Shown piece after piece: positions 1-6,527 of a stretch of DNA of 14,225 nucleotides (the first letter of the stretch is position 1; each line of letters begins with the position of its first letter). The notes under the pieces are model-generated. The model was not told the DNA's origin. It saw only the letters and a list, made by a program, of their open reading frames with translations, and did not search any database. Made by a program: the position numbers and the translations under genes. Source of the stretch: an uncultured Tissierellia bacterium (GTDB lineage Bacteria; Bacillota; Clostridia; Tissierellales; Peptoniphilaceae). The stretch is from assembly GCA_937923265.1 (NCBI GenBank), contig CALAJY010000051.1, positions 1 to 14,225 of the forward strand. Direction: 5' to 3'.

Positions 1-122
<122 letters not shown>

Positions 123-158
123 TAGTCTATTTTTATATTTTAGACCTATTAAAGGAAA

Positions 159-212
159 TGAACTGACCCCCTAAAGTTGGATTTTTTGATCCAACTTTAG
201 GGGGTCAGTTTA
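159..212. repeat. Perfect palindrome with 21-bp arms, resembling IS3-family ends or a terminator
   Basis: Arms 161-181 (beginning AACTGACCCCCTAAAG) and 190-210 are exact reverse complements around an 8-base loop (TTTTTTGA). The pairing extends outwards through a G-T and a T-A pair to 159/212. It lies 40 bases downstream of the cadD stop, so it could end that transcript, but no clean T-run follows the stem on either strand. The arm sequence (TGAACTGACCCCCTAAAGTTGG) resembles, from memory, terminal inverted repeats of IS3-family (IS150-group) insertion sequences. It may therefore be two IS ends brought together or a tiny MITE-like remnant. No flanking direct repeat is visible. Confidence 0.75.
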
Positions 213-419
213 GTCTACGTTTTCATAGGCGGTGGGGCTTTCTCCGGAGGATGGTTCGAACGCGCATGTTCCCCCGGAAAGAGTTTGTTGGTATCATGTT
301 CATAGCATGTGTTTTACTCGATAGAAACCGCTTTCGGACGGCATCCGCTGGGGAGACACTGTTAGATGGCACTTCCCCGGAAAGGAAGATTTTTTACGAT
401 GTTTTTTAGGAGGATCCTG
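213..419. other. Intergenic stretch upstream of the lipoprotein gene
   Basis: Together with 123-158 and the palindrome this makes about 300 bases without a recognisable gene between the cadD fragment and the lipoprotein start at 420. The composition switches here from AT-rich to balanced. It contains an imperfect inverted repeat (CTTTCTCCGG at 238-247 with CCGGAAAG at 274-281, one bulged base) enclosing a GTTCGAAC palindrome at 254-261. I see no convincing -35/-10 pair and no RNA gene. Confidence 0.4.
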
Positions 420-845
420 ATGAAAAAGAAGATCAGATACGCAATCCTTATCCTTGCGCTTTTAATCCCCGTCGCCTGTACCCCTTCCCGCCCACCGGAA
501 TTTCCCGAACTTGGAAAGACGATGGCAATCGAAATCACAAGTAGCGAGGGCGAAGGAACAAAAAGGATCCGGCAGGCGGACCGGATCGAAAGGATTGTGA
601 CGGAAATCGAAGAAAACAGGGAAGCAAGCAGTATGAAAAGCCTGAATGACCAGCCGACCAATGTCGACCGATACTTCATGATCCGATTTTTCTCGGACAA
701 GGAAGAAGAGAAGACTTCGGAGACCGTCTATCTCTACAAGAAGAAAGGCCGCTGCTATGTGGAGCGGCCCTATGCGGGAATTTGGACGATCAAAAATGAA
801 AGTTATGATACGATTATCAGCCTCGCTGGTAACGACAATACGTAG
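420..845 (+). CDS. Small lipoprotein of unknown function, possibly DUF5301-like
   Basis: This is a 141-residue secreted lipoprotein. ATG 420 is chosen over the in-frame ATG at 366 because AGGAGG lies at 408-413 with 6-base spacing, and because it gives a compact signal peptide: MKKK, a hydrophobic core, and lipobox IPVAC with the lipidated Cys at residue 20. The mature part is charged, with a T/S-rich strand, a DRIERIVTEI helix, SLNDQP, and a later YVERPYAGIW block. That pattern (a short 'T...S.ND.P' segment, then 'kGr.YvE.PY.GI') resembles the DUF5301-type lipoproteins of Clostridia as I remember them; this is recognition by eye only. No enzyme motif is visible. It stands alone, followed by a structured spacer with a terminator at 1028-1075. 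It is probably anchored on the outer face of the membrane. Confidence 0.85.
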   Translation: MKKKIRYAILILALLIPVACTPSRPPEFPELGKTMAIEITSSEGEGTKRIRQADRIERIVTEIEENREASSMKSLNDQPTNVDRYFMIRFFSDKEEEKTSETVYLYKKKGRCYVERPYAGIWTIKNESYDTIISLAGNDNT

Positions 846-1271
846 CCGAGCAAAAATCACAAAAGCTGAGGAAAAGAGGATGAACCGACAAAGGCGCTAA
901 ACCGATGGAGAAGGCGGTCGGGAGGATTTACGGAAGAGGGCGGGCTCTACAAAACCCTCATTGACCAGAAAAACGTGGCCGTTCACTGGTCCCTGCACAA
1001 CGGAAGACAAGAGAGTATATCTTGCAGGCACTCTTTCACAGAGGGGGATCCCTCTTTGGAAGGGTGCTTGTTTTTCTCCGAGGAGAAGGGAGCCACCCTC
1101 ATTTGGAGCTATCGTATGTAAATTTAAGGATGGAATGTTCTGAGTTGTAGCTCGGGAAGATATGGAGTAGATTATCTTCAGAAGGTTGCGTTCCGAAGCA
1201 ATCGACAAAGGTAAGAGATATTTGTTGGATAAACCAGCAATGAAAAAAACTTGAGGAGCAAGAAAGGGATC
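846..1271. other. Intergenic spacer with one strong terminator
   Basis: About 425 bases lie between the lipoprotein stop and the zinc-ribbon gene. The only clear element is the terminator at 1028-1075. An open frame across 868-1120 (containing GLYKTLIDQKN) overlaps the terminator, has no ribosome binding site and is not protein-like over its length, so I do not call it. At 1200-1215 the 16-base motif AATCGACAAAGGTAAG recurs with one change at 6349-6364, in the phnD leader. I recognise no riboswitch or tRNA. Confidence 0.4.
1028..1075 (+). terminator. Intrinsic terminator after the lipoprotein gene
   Basis: The outer stem pairs 1028-1037 (GCACTCTTTC) with 1058-1067 (GGAAGGGTGC), 10 pairs of which two are G-T. 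A small internal loop separates it from the inner stem AGAGGG (1040-1045) / CCCTCT (1050-1055), which is closed by GGAT. A T-rich tract, TTGTTTTT, starts at 1068. This is a classical rho-independent terminator on the plus strand. It lies about 180 bases after the lipoprotein stop, so that transcript may have a long 3' tail, or a short separate RNA may end here. Confidence 0.75.
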
Positions 1272-2408
1272 ATGAAACTAGTCAGCGTGAAATGCCCGGA
1301 CTGCGGAGCCGTGATGGAAGTAAATCGAGAGGAGAACACGGTGATTTGTTCCCATTGTGGAGCACACTATCTCCTCGATGATGAGGCCACGCATATAGAA
1401 TACGAGAATGCCGAAGATGCAGGCTACCTTTTTGAGAAGGGACGCCAAAGGGCACAGGCGGAAGCAGCAGCACGCGCCGCTCGCCCAATGAGGAGGACCA
1501 CGCAGGCACCGGTTCATGCACCGAAAAAGCGGAAAACGTGGCTGTGGGTTTTGGGATGGATTTTCCTCTTTCCCCTGCCCTTGACCATTATCGTGTTACG
1601 GAAAAAGGACATGAACAAGCTGCTCCAGACGATTCTTCTCACGGCTGCCTGGCTGTTCTATTTCTATCTTGCTTTCTTTGGGAATTCCAGGGACCCAAGC
1701 AGGGAAGGGACGACATCCCTTTCCTCTTCTCCGAAGGAAACCCGACAGGATCTCACTTCTGCGCCGCCGGAAGCCATTCGCGACGAAACCCTGCGAGGAA
1801 GAGGACTTCCCGAATCCGGGAGGCAGGAACCATACTACGTCAACCATATTGGCTATGTGGTCATCGATTCCGCGCAAAGGGAGACGCTGAAATCGGAAAC
1901 GGGAAAGGCGACCGCCCCCATCTGGAAAGTCCCTACCTATCAAAAAGATGCACAAATCTGGAAGCCAAGCGGAAGCTGGGATCATAAGACGGAAGTTCTT
2001 GTGAAGGAACAATTTCTCGATTTTCACAGTTGGGGGAGTCGCTTCCGCGGCCACCTACGGGTGCAACGTCTGTCGGATGGAAAAGAGGTCTATATTAACG
2101 TAGACAATTTTGTGACCAAGCCCTACTGGACCTATAAGAACAACCCACTCCTGGCGGCGGCCACGGGGTATTATTTGGCGGAATTTCACCAAAAGAGCGG
2201 CTCCTATCCCATGACCCAGAGAAAGGAAAAAAGAGAACTGAAGGAGGGAACAAGGATCCTGGTAACGGGGTTGACAGGTATTTATGGCGAGGAGGGACCC
2301 AACGAGAAGGAGAATCAGATCGAGGGCCTGGTTTGGGAAGAGGGTCCATCCTCCGCAGAAGCGGAGTACCTGTATTTCCACGGAAACGACCTAAACCTCA
2401 TATATTAG
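1272..2408 (+). CDS. Zinc-ribbon membrane protein of unknown function
   Basis: The protein has 378 residues. ATG 1272 is preferred over an in-frame TTG at 1251 because the protein then opens directly with the zinc ribbon; GAGGAG at 1253-1258 is rather far away (13 bases) and AAAGGG at 1263-1268 is close (3 bases), so the start is moderately certain. Residues 8-30 form a C4 zinc ribbon, CPDC (8-11) and CSHC (27-30), followed by an acidic then Ala/Arg-rich linker. Two membrane helices follow, near residues 90-109 (WLWVLGWIFLF) and 118-136 (ILLTAAWLFYFYLAFF). The C-terminal ~190 residues are soluble, rich in aromatic and beta-type sequence, and may sit outside the cell. The layout (zinc ribbon, TM hairpin, soluble domain) is common among uncharacterised Firmicutes proteins. 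No catalytic motif is seen and the function is unknown. Confidence 0.85.
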   Translation: MKLVSVKCPDCGAVMEVNREENTVICSHCGAHYLLDDEATHIEYENAEDAGYLFEKGRQRAQAEAAARAARPMRRTTQAPVHAPKKRKTWLWVLGWIFLFPLPLTIIVLRKKDMNKLLQTILLTAAWLFYFYLAFFGNSRDPSREGTTSLSSSPKETRQDLTSAPPEAIRDETLRGRGLPESGRQEPYYVNHIGYVVIDSAQRETLKSETGKATAPIWKVPTYQKDAQIWKPSGSWDHKTEVLVKEQFLDFHSWGSRFRGHLRVQRLSDGKEVYINVDNFVTKPYWTYKNNPLLAAATGYYLAEFHQKSGSYPMTQRKEKRELKEGTRILVTGLTGIYGEEGPNEKENQIEGLVWEEGPSSAEAEYLYFHGNDLNLIY

Positions 2409-2462
2409 TAAGAAGATTTTTTCGGCATTGATTCCAAGTGCCACGCCAAGAAAGGAGTGCCA

Positions 2463-2894
2463 ATGATCCATTATCGGAATTTCACGACAGAATGTATGGA
2501 CCGAGTTCGACAAATCTATGCCGCCAACGGTTGGACGGACTATCTCCGGGACCCGGAAAAGCTGGTTCGGGCCTTTGAAAATTCCCTGTTTATCCTGGGG
2601 GCTTTTGAAGAGGGACGCCTGCTCGGGTTTGCACGATGTGTGGGAGATGGGGAACATATTCTTTATATTCAGGACCTCATTTTGGACCCCGATTACCGGC
2701 GAAGAGGCATCGGTGGGGAGTTGATGCGGCGCGTCTCCGATACGTATTCGGATGTTCGGCAGTTTTTGTTGATCACGGATCGGGAGGATCCGGATTCCAA
2801 CGCCTTTTACCGGACTATCGGTCTATCGAACCAATATATGGGCTATCCCATGAATGTGTATTTTCGCTCAGAAAGTGAGAAGCCTCAAGAATGA
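2463..2894 (+). CDS. GNAT-family N-acetyltransferase
   Basis: A 143-residue single-domain GCN5-related acetyltransferase that would transfer an acetyl group from acetyl-CoA to an amine; the substrate is not evident. ATG 2463 is chosen because AAAGGAG at 2451-2457 sits 5 bases upstream; an in-frame GTG at 2457 overlaps that site. The central beta strands (LFILGAFEEGRLLGFARCVG) are followed by YIQDLILDPDYRRRGIGGEL, where RRRGIG is the acetyl-CoA pyrophosphate-binding loop (motif A). The C-terminal 'NAFYRTIGL' is the usual motif B end. The subgroup with 'GDG..I.YIQDL' is widespread in Firmicutes. It lies 54 bases after the zinc-ribbon gene, so the two may be cotranscribed, and it converges on the minus-strand glycosylase gene. 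Confidence 0.93.
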   Translation: MIHYRNFTTECMDRVRQIYAANGWTDYLRDPEKLVRAFENSLFILGAFEEGRLLGFARCVGDGEHILYIQDLILDPDYRRRGIGGELMRRVSDTYSDVRQFLLITDREDPDSNAFYRTIGLSNQYMGYPMNVYFRSESEKPQE

Positions 2895-2931
2895 TCATGG
2901 GGCGAGCGAACCGGGAGGACGGGGGTGGGTT

Positions 2932-2968
2932 CCCCTGGGAAAGTGCAAAAAAGGGGATTTCCCAGGGG
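2932..2968 (-). repeat. Single palindromic repeat unit, likely bidirectional terminator
   Basis: CCCCTGGGAAA (2932-2942) and TTTCCCAGGGG (2958-2968) form a perfect 11-bp stem around a 15-base loop. It is the same arm sequence as the 43-bp arrays at 11714 and 14123. The loop carries an A-run on the plus strand, so the unit is in reverse orientation and reads T-run on the minus strand, like the glycosylase gene that ends at 3010. Its place between two convergent genes suggests transcript ending for both. Confidence 0.8.
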
Positions 2969-3009
2969 GGCCCCTTGGGTGAATGCGGCCCATGATCCGA
3001 GGCGTCCTG

Positions 3010-3513
3010 CTAGTCCAGCAGGATCGACCAGGCACGAATCAGGTCCGGAAGCCGGTAGCGAGCGTTGGCGGGACTGGTGGAGGGAAGTTGGATAGCCTTT
3101 TGGCGGAGTTTCGGTTCATGATACTTTTGATAGTATTTGAAGGCGGTCGCTCCGTTGCAGAGTACATGGTGTATTTGGGCCGTCTCAAAGATGGGGGCCA
3201 GGTTAGCCGGCACCACATTCTTTATGGAAGCATCGCTGGAGCCGGAAATATCGCATTGGAAGATGGAATCGTAGAGGGCGATGTGATGACGGAGCAGGAA
3301 GGCCTTGCGAGCGGAAATTTCCGGGCCAATTTCTTCTTTAAATAAAGCGGCCAAGAGAGGCCAAAAGCGATTTTGAGGATTCCCGTAAAAAAAGCCGTAT
3401 TCGCGGGTCTTCACCGAGGGAAAGGAGCCGAGAATCAGGATCTTAGAATCGCTCCGAAAGACGGGTTTCAAAGGATGGACGATGGTCTGAAGGTGTTCCT
3501 GTTGTTTGGGCAT
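3010..3513 (-). CDS. Mug-like DNA glycosylase (DNA-deoxyinosine / uracil-DNA glycosylase family)
   Basis: A 167-residue protein of the uracil-DNA glycosylase superfamily, close to the single-domain DNA-deoxyinosine (hypoxanthine) glycosylases, UDG family 6. These cut deaminated purines such as hypoxanthine out of DNA by hydrolysing the N-glycosidic bond, starting base excision repair in the cytoplasm. Visible motifs are ILILGSFPSVKTREYGFFYG (residues 25-44), the GNPQNRFW block (44-51) that carries the family's conserved Asn, and a C-terminal LPSTSPAN loop (143-150) that corresponds to the DNA-intercalation loop of the superfamily. Length is normal. ATG at 3513 has AGGAG about 7 bases upstream on the minus strand. 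The gene is monocistronic, divergent from the J-domain operon. Exact base preference cannot be read from sequence alone. Confidence 0.88.
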   Translation of the reverse strand: MPKQQEHLQTIVHPLKPVFRSDSKILILGSFPSVKTREYGFFYGNPQNRFWPLLAALFKEEIGPEISARKAFLLRHHIALYDSIFQCDISGSSDASIKNVVPANLAPIFETAQIHHVLCNGATAFKYYQKYHEPKLRQKAIQLPSTSPANARYRLPDLIRAWSILLD

Positions 3514-3536
3514 GCTGTCTCCTTGCTTGCGGAAGG

Positions 3537-3557
3537 GGGCTCCTGTCGGAAGAGCCC
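3537..3557 (-). promoter_or_regulatory. Hairpin in the glycosylase leader
   Basis: GGGCTC (3537-3542) and GAGCCC (3552-3557) form a 6-bp GC-rich stem with a 9-base loop, about 25 bases upstream of the glycosylase start in its probable 5' leader. On the plus strand it is followed by GCTGGGTTTTGTTT, so it could also stop antisense reading. A role is inferred only from position. Confidence 0.35.
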
Positions 3558-3695
3558 GCTGGGTTTTGTTTGCTTGAGTGACCTCTATTTTAACAGAAGG
3601 CGAGGGCAGAAGAAGAATCGAATCATGACCATGGGGAAACTATTTTTGGCGACACGGTTTCTGTAACTCAGCAACAATTACGATTAGGTAGGTGA

Positions 3696-4505
3696 ATGAT
3701 GGGACAATTGATGGAATCACCGGAGTACAAGAGATTAAAGCAAGAGGTTCATGACCTTCGGGCCAAGCTGGAGTCTCTGCTTTACTATCGGGACGAATTG
3801 AAATATGTCATCTGCGAAAATATTAAAAGTGATTATATGCTGGCCATTGGCGGACTGGAGTATAAGCTGTATGAAGCCTATTGCGAATACTGCCGTCTGC
3901 GGCGAAAGCGGGAGATGATTCAGGCAAAGATCAATCGAAATGAGGTCCTGTCCATGGACCTCCTTGAAGACCGGCTGGATTTGGAATTCCGCGATTATCA
4001 AAAAAAATTACAGGAGCGAGTTTCCGATTTACAGGCGGCTTTGGAGCGATCGAAGCTCCGGGTCATGTCGGAGGAGGAGAGCAAGGAGTTTAAAGGTCTC
4101 TACCGGAGTCTGGTCAAGCTTTTGCATCCGGACCTTCATCCGAATCGATCGGAAAGGGACCGGGAGTTCTTTGTTCAAGCTACACAAGCCTATAAAAATG
4201 GGGACTTGCCAACGCTACAGGTAATCTTTCAAATGGTGAAGCAGGAAGAGGAAACTTCTGAAGAGGTCGTTCCTGCCATGACCCTTGAGGGGGAGAAGGA
4301 GAAGCTTGTAGGATATATTCAAAAGATGGAGAAAGAGATTGAAGAGATTCAATCGAAGCCACCCTATTCCTGGAAAATTTATTTGGATGATCCGGAGAAA
4401 AAGGCACAAAAGATTGCGGAGCTGATGCGGGAACTCAAGGGGTTTCGGGAAGGAATCCAGACACAACAAGAGGCGATTCAAGAGCTTTTGGGGAGGATGA
4501 AATGA
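3696..4505 (+). CDS. Coiled-coil protein with a J-domain-like HPD motif
   Basis: The protein has 269 residues (268 if the adjacent ATG at 3699 is used; an AGGTGA-type site at 3690-3695 suits the second ATG slightly better). Residues 8-35 and 60-125 are strongly charged helices of coiled-coil type. Residues 133-175 read as the core of a J domain: LYRSLVKLLHPDLHPN, with the HPD triad at 144-146 that in DnaJ proteins stimulates the ATPase of Hsp70, followed by the helix EFFVQATQAYKNGD. Another long coiled coil (about 197-265) closes the protein. The J domain lies in the middle and there is no zinc-finger region, so this is not a housekeeping DnaJ. It probably links DnaK to a specific partner. 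It overlaps the HIRAN gene by ATGA (4502-4505), so the two are translationally coupled. Confidence 0.85.
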   Translation: MMGQLMESPEYKRLKQEVHDLRAKLESLLYYRDELKYVICENIKSDYMLAIGGLEYKLYEAYCEYCRLRRKREMIQAKINRNEVLSMDLLEDRLDLEFRDYQKKLQERVSDLQAALERSKLRVMSEEESKEFKGLYRSLVKLLHPDLHPNRSERDREFFVQATQAYKNGDLPTLQVIFQMVKQEEETSEEVVPAMTLEGEKEKLVGYIQKMEKEIEEIQSKPPYSWKIYLDDPEKKAQKIAELMRELKGFREGIQTQQEAIQELLGRMK

Positions 4506-4903
4506 GTGATTTAGCAAAAAAAGAGCAAGGTGATCTTCTTCCTTATCTCTTTGGAAAAGAAGCAGGGAGCATTCTTCCTCAACCCTTTGAACGGGATATT
4601 TTTCTTTTTGATACCTATGTTGCAGGGACGACGCACATTGAGGGGATGGATCGCATCGGGGAGTCGCTGCAAGCGGAGGATCGGGTGAACTTCTTTCGGG
4701 AGCCTCAGAATCCTCATGATCCCCAGGCCATTCGCGTGGAAACCATGGGTGGGCAGAAGATCGGCTACATCCCCCAACAGGATAATATTGTCTTTTCTCG
4801 CCTGATGGATGCCGGAAAAGAACTCTTTGGCAGGCTGCTTGACAAGGAGCTGCTGGGAAATTGGTGGAAGATCCGAATCAGGATCTACCTACATGAAAGA
4901 TAG
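4502..4903 (+). CDS. HIRAN-domain protein
   Basis: A 133-residue stand-alone HIRAN-domain protein. The domain covers about residues 36-130, with YVAGTTHIEG (39-48), the signature FFREPQNPHDPQAIRV (64-79) and KIGYIPQQDN (86-95). HIRAN domains occur in helicases such as HLTF/Rad5, where they bind 3' ends of single-stranded DNA; small solitary bacterial versions are common but little studied. The start overlaps the stop of the J-domain gene, so the two proteins are probably made in a fixed ratio and may act together. The next gene begins 9 bases after the TAG at 4901-4903. DNA-end binding is inferred from the family; nothing in this protein beyond the domain indicates an enzymatic activity. Confidence 0.9.
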   Translation: MSDLAKKEQGDLLPYLFGKEAGSILPQPFERDIFLFDTYVAGTTHIEGMDRIGESLQAEDRVNFFREPQNPHDPQAIRVETMGGQKIGYIPQQDNIVFSRLMDAGKELFGRLLDKELLGNWWKIRIRIYLHER

Positions 4904-4912
4904 GGGCGTACG

Positions 4913-5548
4913 ATGGCTTTCAAGAACCGCCGGCTTTTGGGAAATATCTTTGTGTCGGATGGACCAATGGAGGGAGTGAACCGCGTTCCCTCCGGGGATC
5001 ATTGCTTTCTCATCGGTCATCATCCGCATCCTCCCCGTCGATTGGATTCCCTTGCGCGCACCTTGCGAAAGAAAGGCTACCGCTATTTTAATATTTTCGG
5101 GCAGGAGGATTTGCTTTGGAAGGAAGCCATTCTCAGAAGTTTTTCCGGAGAGGAGCTGCCGGAAATCCATACCAGCAAGGTGGCAAGAGAAGAACAGGCC
5201 TATGCTTTGGCCCTTCTCTCACAAACCCGGCCATCCCGTATCAATTTTGTGCTTTCCGACGATGAGTTTTTCACGGACTACCTCATGGAGGATGTCTAAA
5301 ACATCCTATCCGGCAATGCACCGTTCTCTCTCTCGGATTGGCAGGAGTTCCTGCATGGATATGAGTTTCGCTACCATGGGAAGGATGCGATTCTCAGCCT
5401 TTTTTCCCAAGGGATTGTGGTGGGCTTTCTAGGAAAAGAGAAATCGTACGATTCCATGTGGGAAGCCTTTCAGGAAAGGGCATTTGATGGAAGGAATTTT
5501 TATGACATTTGGGACGAACTACGCAATCAAAGAAAGGAGAAAGAATGA
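4913..5548 (+). pseudogene. Unrecognised operon gene interrupted by an in-frame TAA
   Basis: From ATG 4913 the frame runs 128 codons to TAA at 5297-5299 (after YLMEDV). The same frame then stays open for another 82 codons (NILSGNAPFSLSDW... to RNQRKEKE) and ends in TGA at 5546-5548. That TGA overlaps the flavodoxin ATG at 5545 by the classic ATGA. The overlap and the protein-like downstream sequence (GYEFRYHGKD, AFDGRNFYDIWDEL) show that the original product was about 210 residues and that a single substitution, for example GAA to TAA, created the stop. I do not recognise the family. It is soluble and rich in aromatic and charged residues, with no signal peptide. The first part contains DHCFLIGHHPHPP and GYRYFNIFGQEDLLWKEA, neither a nucleotide-binding motif I know. 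It could be a fresh pseudogene, a still-active 128-residue fragment, or a sequencing error. Confidence 0.8.
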
Positions 5549-6096
5549 AAGGACTCATCGTTTATTCCTCAAAAACGAATAACACCCGGAGGATGGCAGA
5601 GGCGATTTTCCACCGCCTGCAACAGGATCATGATCTGGATTTCCTGACGACGGGGGCGGTTGGTTCCCTGTCCGGCTATGACTTCGTCCTTGTGGGTGGC
5701 TATAATGATAAAAATGTGCTCGATCGCGCCAGCCGCGAATTTTTGGAGCGAGGCGGTTTCCCCCATCTGGGAATTTTTGCCACGGCCGGGGCAGGATCCG
5801 ACACCGAACCGGGAAAAGAATTTTTGTCCTATTTGCAGGGGCTGTTGCCCGAGGATTCTCTCGGTTGTTATCTCTGTCCGGGAAAAGTGAGTCCCATGCT
5901 CTATCGAGGAATCAAACTTGTTCCCGCGGCACTGCTTGGTATGGTGCGGAAGGATTTACGGAATTCCCTTTCTTCCAAAGAGGTCAAGGAGAATTTATTG
6001 AAATTCTGTGAGGCTTCCAGGGAGGCCACGGATCAGGAGTTGGAAGCCGCAGCGGAATATTTTGAGAAGGCGATTCAAACGGTGAAGGAAGGATAA
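5545..6096 (+). CDS. Flavodoxin family protein
   Basis: A 183-residue flavodoxin-like protein, an FMN-binding electron carrier or small reductase of the cytoplasm. The start is ATG 5545 with AAAGGAG at 5533-5539. The first beta strand and phosphate loop are MKGLIVYSSKTNNTRRMAEA; the usual T-G-N-T is here T-N-N-T (residues 11-14). A second strand, YDFVLVGGYNDKN, and FPHLGIFATAGAGSDT follow as the other FMN-facing loops. The C-terminal ~80 residues are helical. It resembles the flavodoxin subgroup sometimes fused to or near bilin reductases (BilS-like), but no such partner gene is present, so this is only a similarity. It is the last gene of the J-domain/HIRAN operon and overlaps the preceding interrupted gene by 4 bases. 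Confidence 0.85.
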   Translation: MKGLIVYSSKTNNTRRMAEAIFHRLQQDHDLDFLTTGAVGSLSGYDFVLVGGYNDKNVLDRASREFLERGGFPHLGIFATAGAGSDTEPGKEFLSYLQGLLPEDSLGCYLCPGKVSPMLYRGIKLVPAALLGMVRKDLRNSLSSKEVKENLLKFCEASREATDQELEAAAEYFEKAIQTVKEG

Positions 6097-6244
6097 CAGA
6101 GAAAAGGGAGAAAGGCGGTGCCTTGGGAAAAGGGAGCGAAGGGGCGAGCGGGCGTGGGAGAAGGGAAGGTGCGTTTGTGTAGAGAAGGTTCGATTGGCAC
6201 ACCGCCGCCGACCGGCGCACGAGGGAAGGGGAGGAGAAGATTCG

Positions 6245-6273
6245 GAGAGGAACCTAAGATGGGTTCTTTTTTT
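6245..6273 (+). terminator. Intrinsic terminator after the flavodoxin operon
   Basis: GAACC (6250-6254) pairs with GGTTC (6262-6266) and is followed directly by seven T residues (6267-6273). The purines upstream (6245-6249) can also pair with the T-run. It is a short stem but an excellent T-run, in the right place to end the 3696-6096 operon about 150 bases after its last stop codon. Confidence 0.65.
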
Positions 6274-6345
6274 GCAAGGGTCTTCTTCTTTAAGCAGTTA
6301 ATCTCTTCTTAACAGAAACATAACTTATGGCTTACAAAGAGACGG

Positions 6346-6351
6346 TATAAT
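6346..6351 (+). promoter_or_regulatory. Probable -10 box of the phn operon promoter
   Basis: A perfect TATAAT lies 176 bases upstream of the phnD start. No good -35 is present at 16-18 base spacing (ACTTAT or CTTATG), which suggests that an activator is needed. Transcription from here would begin near 6358 and give a leader of about 170 bases. The sequence that starts inside the box, AATCGACAAAGGTGAG, is shared with 1200-1215. Confidence 0.5.
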
Positions 6352-6375
6352 CGACAAAGGTGAGCGAATTTATAA

Positions 6376-6387
6376 CGTCAATTGACG
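6376..6387. promoter_or_regulatory. 12-bp perfect palindrome, candidate operator
   Basis: CGTCAATTGACG is an exact palindrome about 20 bases after the predicted transcription start of the phn operon. Its position just downstream of a promoter with a weak -35 is what one expects of a repressor or regulator site. The regulator is not encoded in the window. Confidence 0.4.
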
Positions 6388-6527
6388 GGAGATATCGATC
6401 TACCGCTGTGATTTGTAGGAAATTATTGTCGAAGGATCTTCCTCGGCACGGATGAATGTTCCGGGAGCTCCATGAGAGAAGAGCTTCGATACGACAAACA
6501 AAAAAATAAATCAATAAGGAGAAGAGA

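Larger units (their letters stand above)
6097..6527. other. Intergenic region: purine-rich spacer, terminator and long phnD leader
   Basis: Bases 6097-6180 are nearly all G and A on the plus strand and code for nothing convincing. GGCGGTGCC (6114-6122) can pair, with a two-base bulge, with GGCACACCGCC (6195-6205). A terminator follows at 6245-6273. From 6346 onward comes the phnD promoter box and a leader of about 170 bases, which holds a palindrome (6376-6387) and two very short open frames (6452-6475 and 6472-6531) that overlap each other and phnD by ATGA. Confidence 0.45.

Noticed and set aside
250..265. GTTCGAAC as the T-loop of a tRNA or an attachment site
   Set aside because: The flanking bases do not form a T-stem or acceptor stem, and no integrase or direct repeat is present.
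366..419. Upstream ATG at 366 as the lipoprotein start
   Set aside because: It has no good binding site and would bury the lipobox 38 residues in; ATG 420 has AGGAGG at ideal spacing.
868..1120. Open frame containing GLYKTLIDQKN as a gene remnant
   Set aside because: No start or binding site, it overlaps a strong terminator, and I recognise no family; a decayed gene cannot be excluded but is not supported.
6118..6312. 64-codon frame starting with GTG in the polypurine spacer
   Set aside because: Its composition is set by the G/A-rich strand, it lacks a binding site, and it runs through the terminator.
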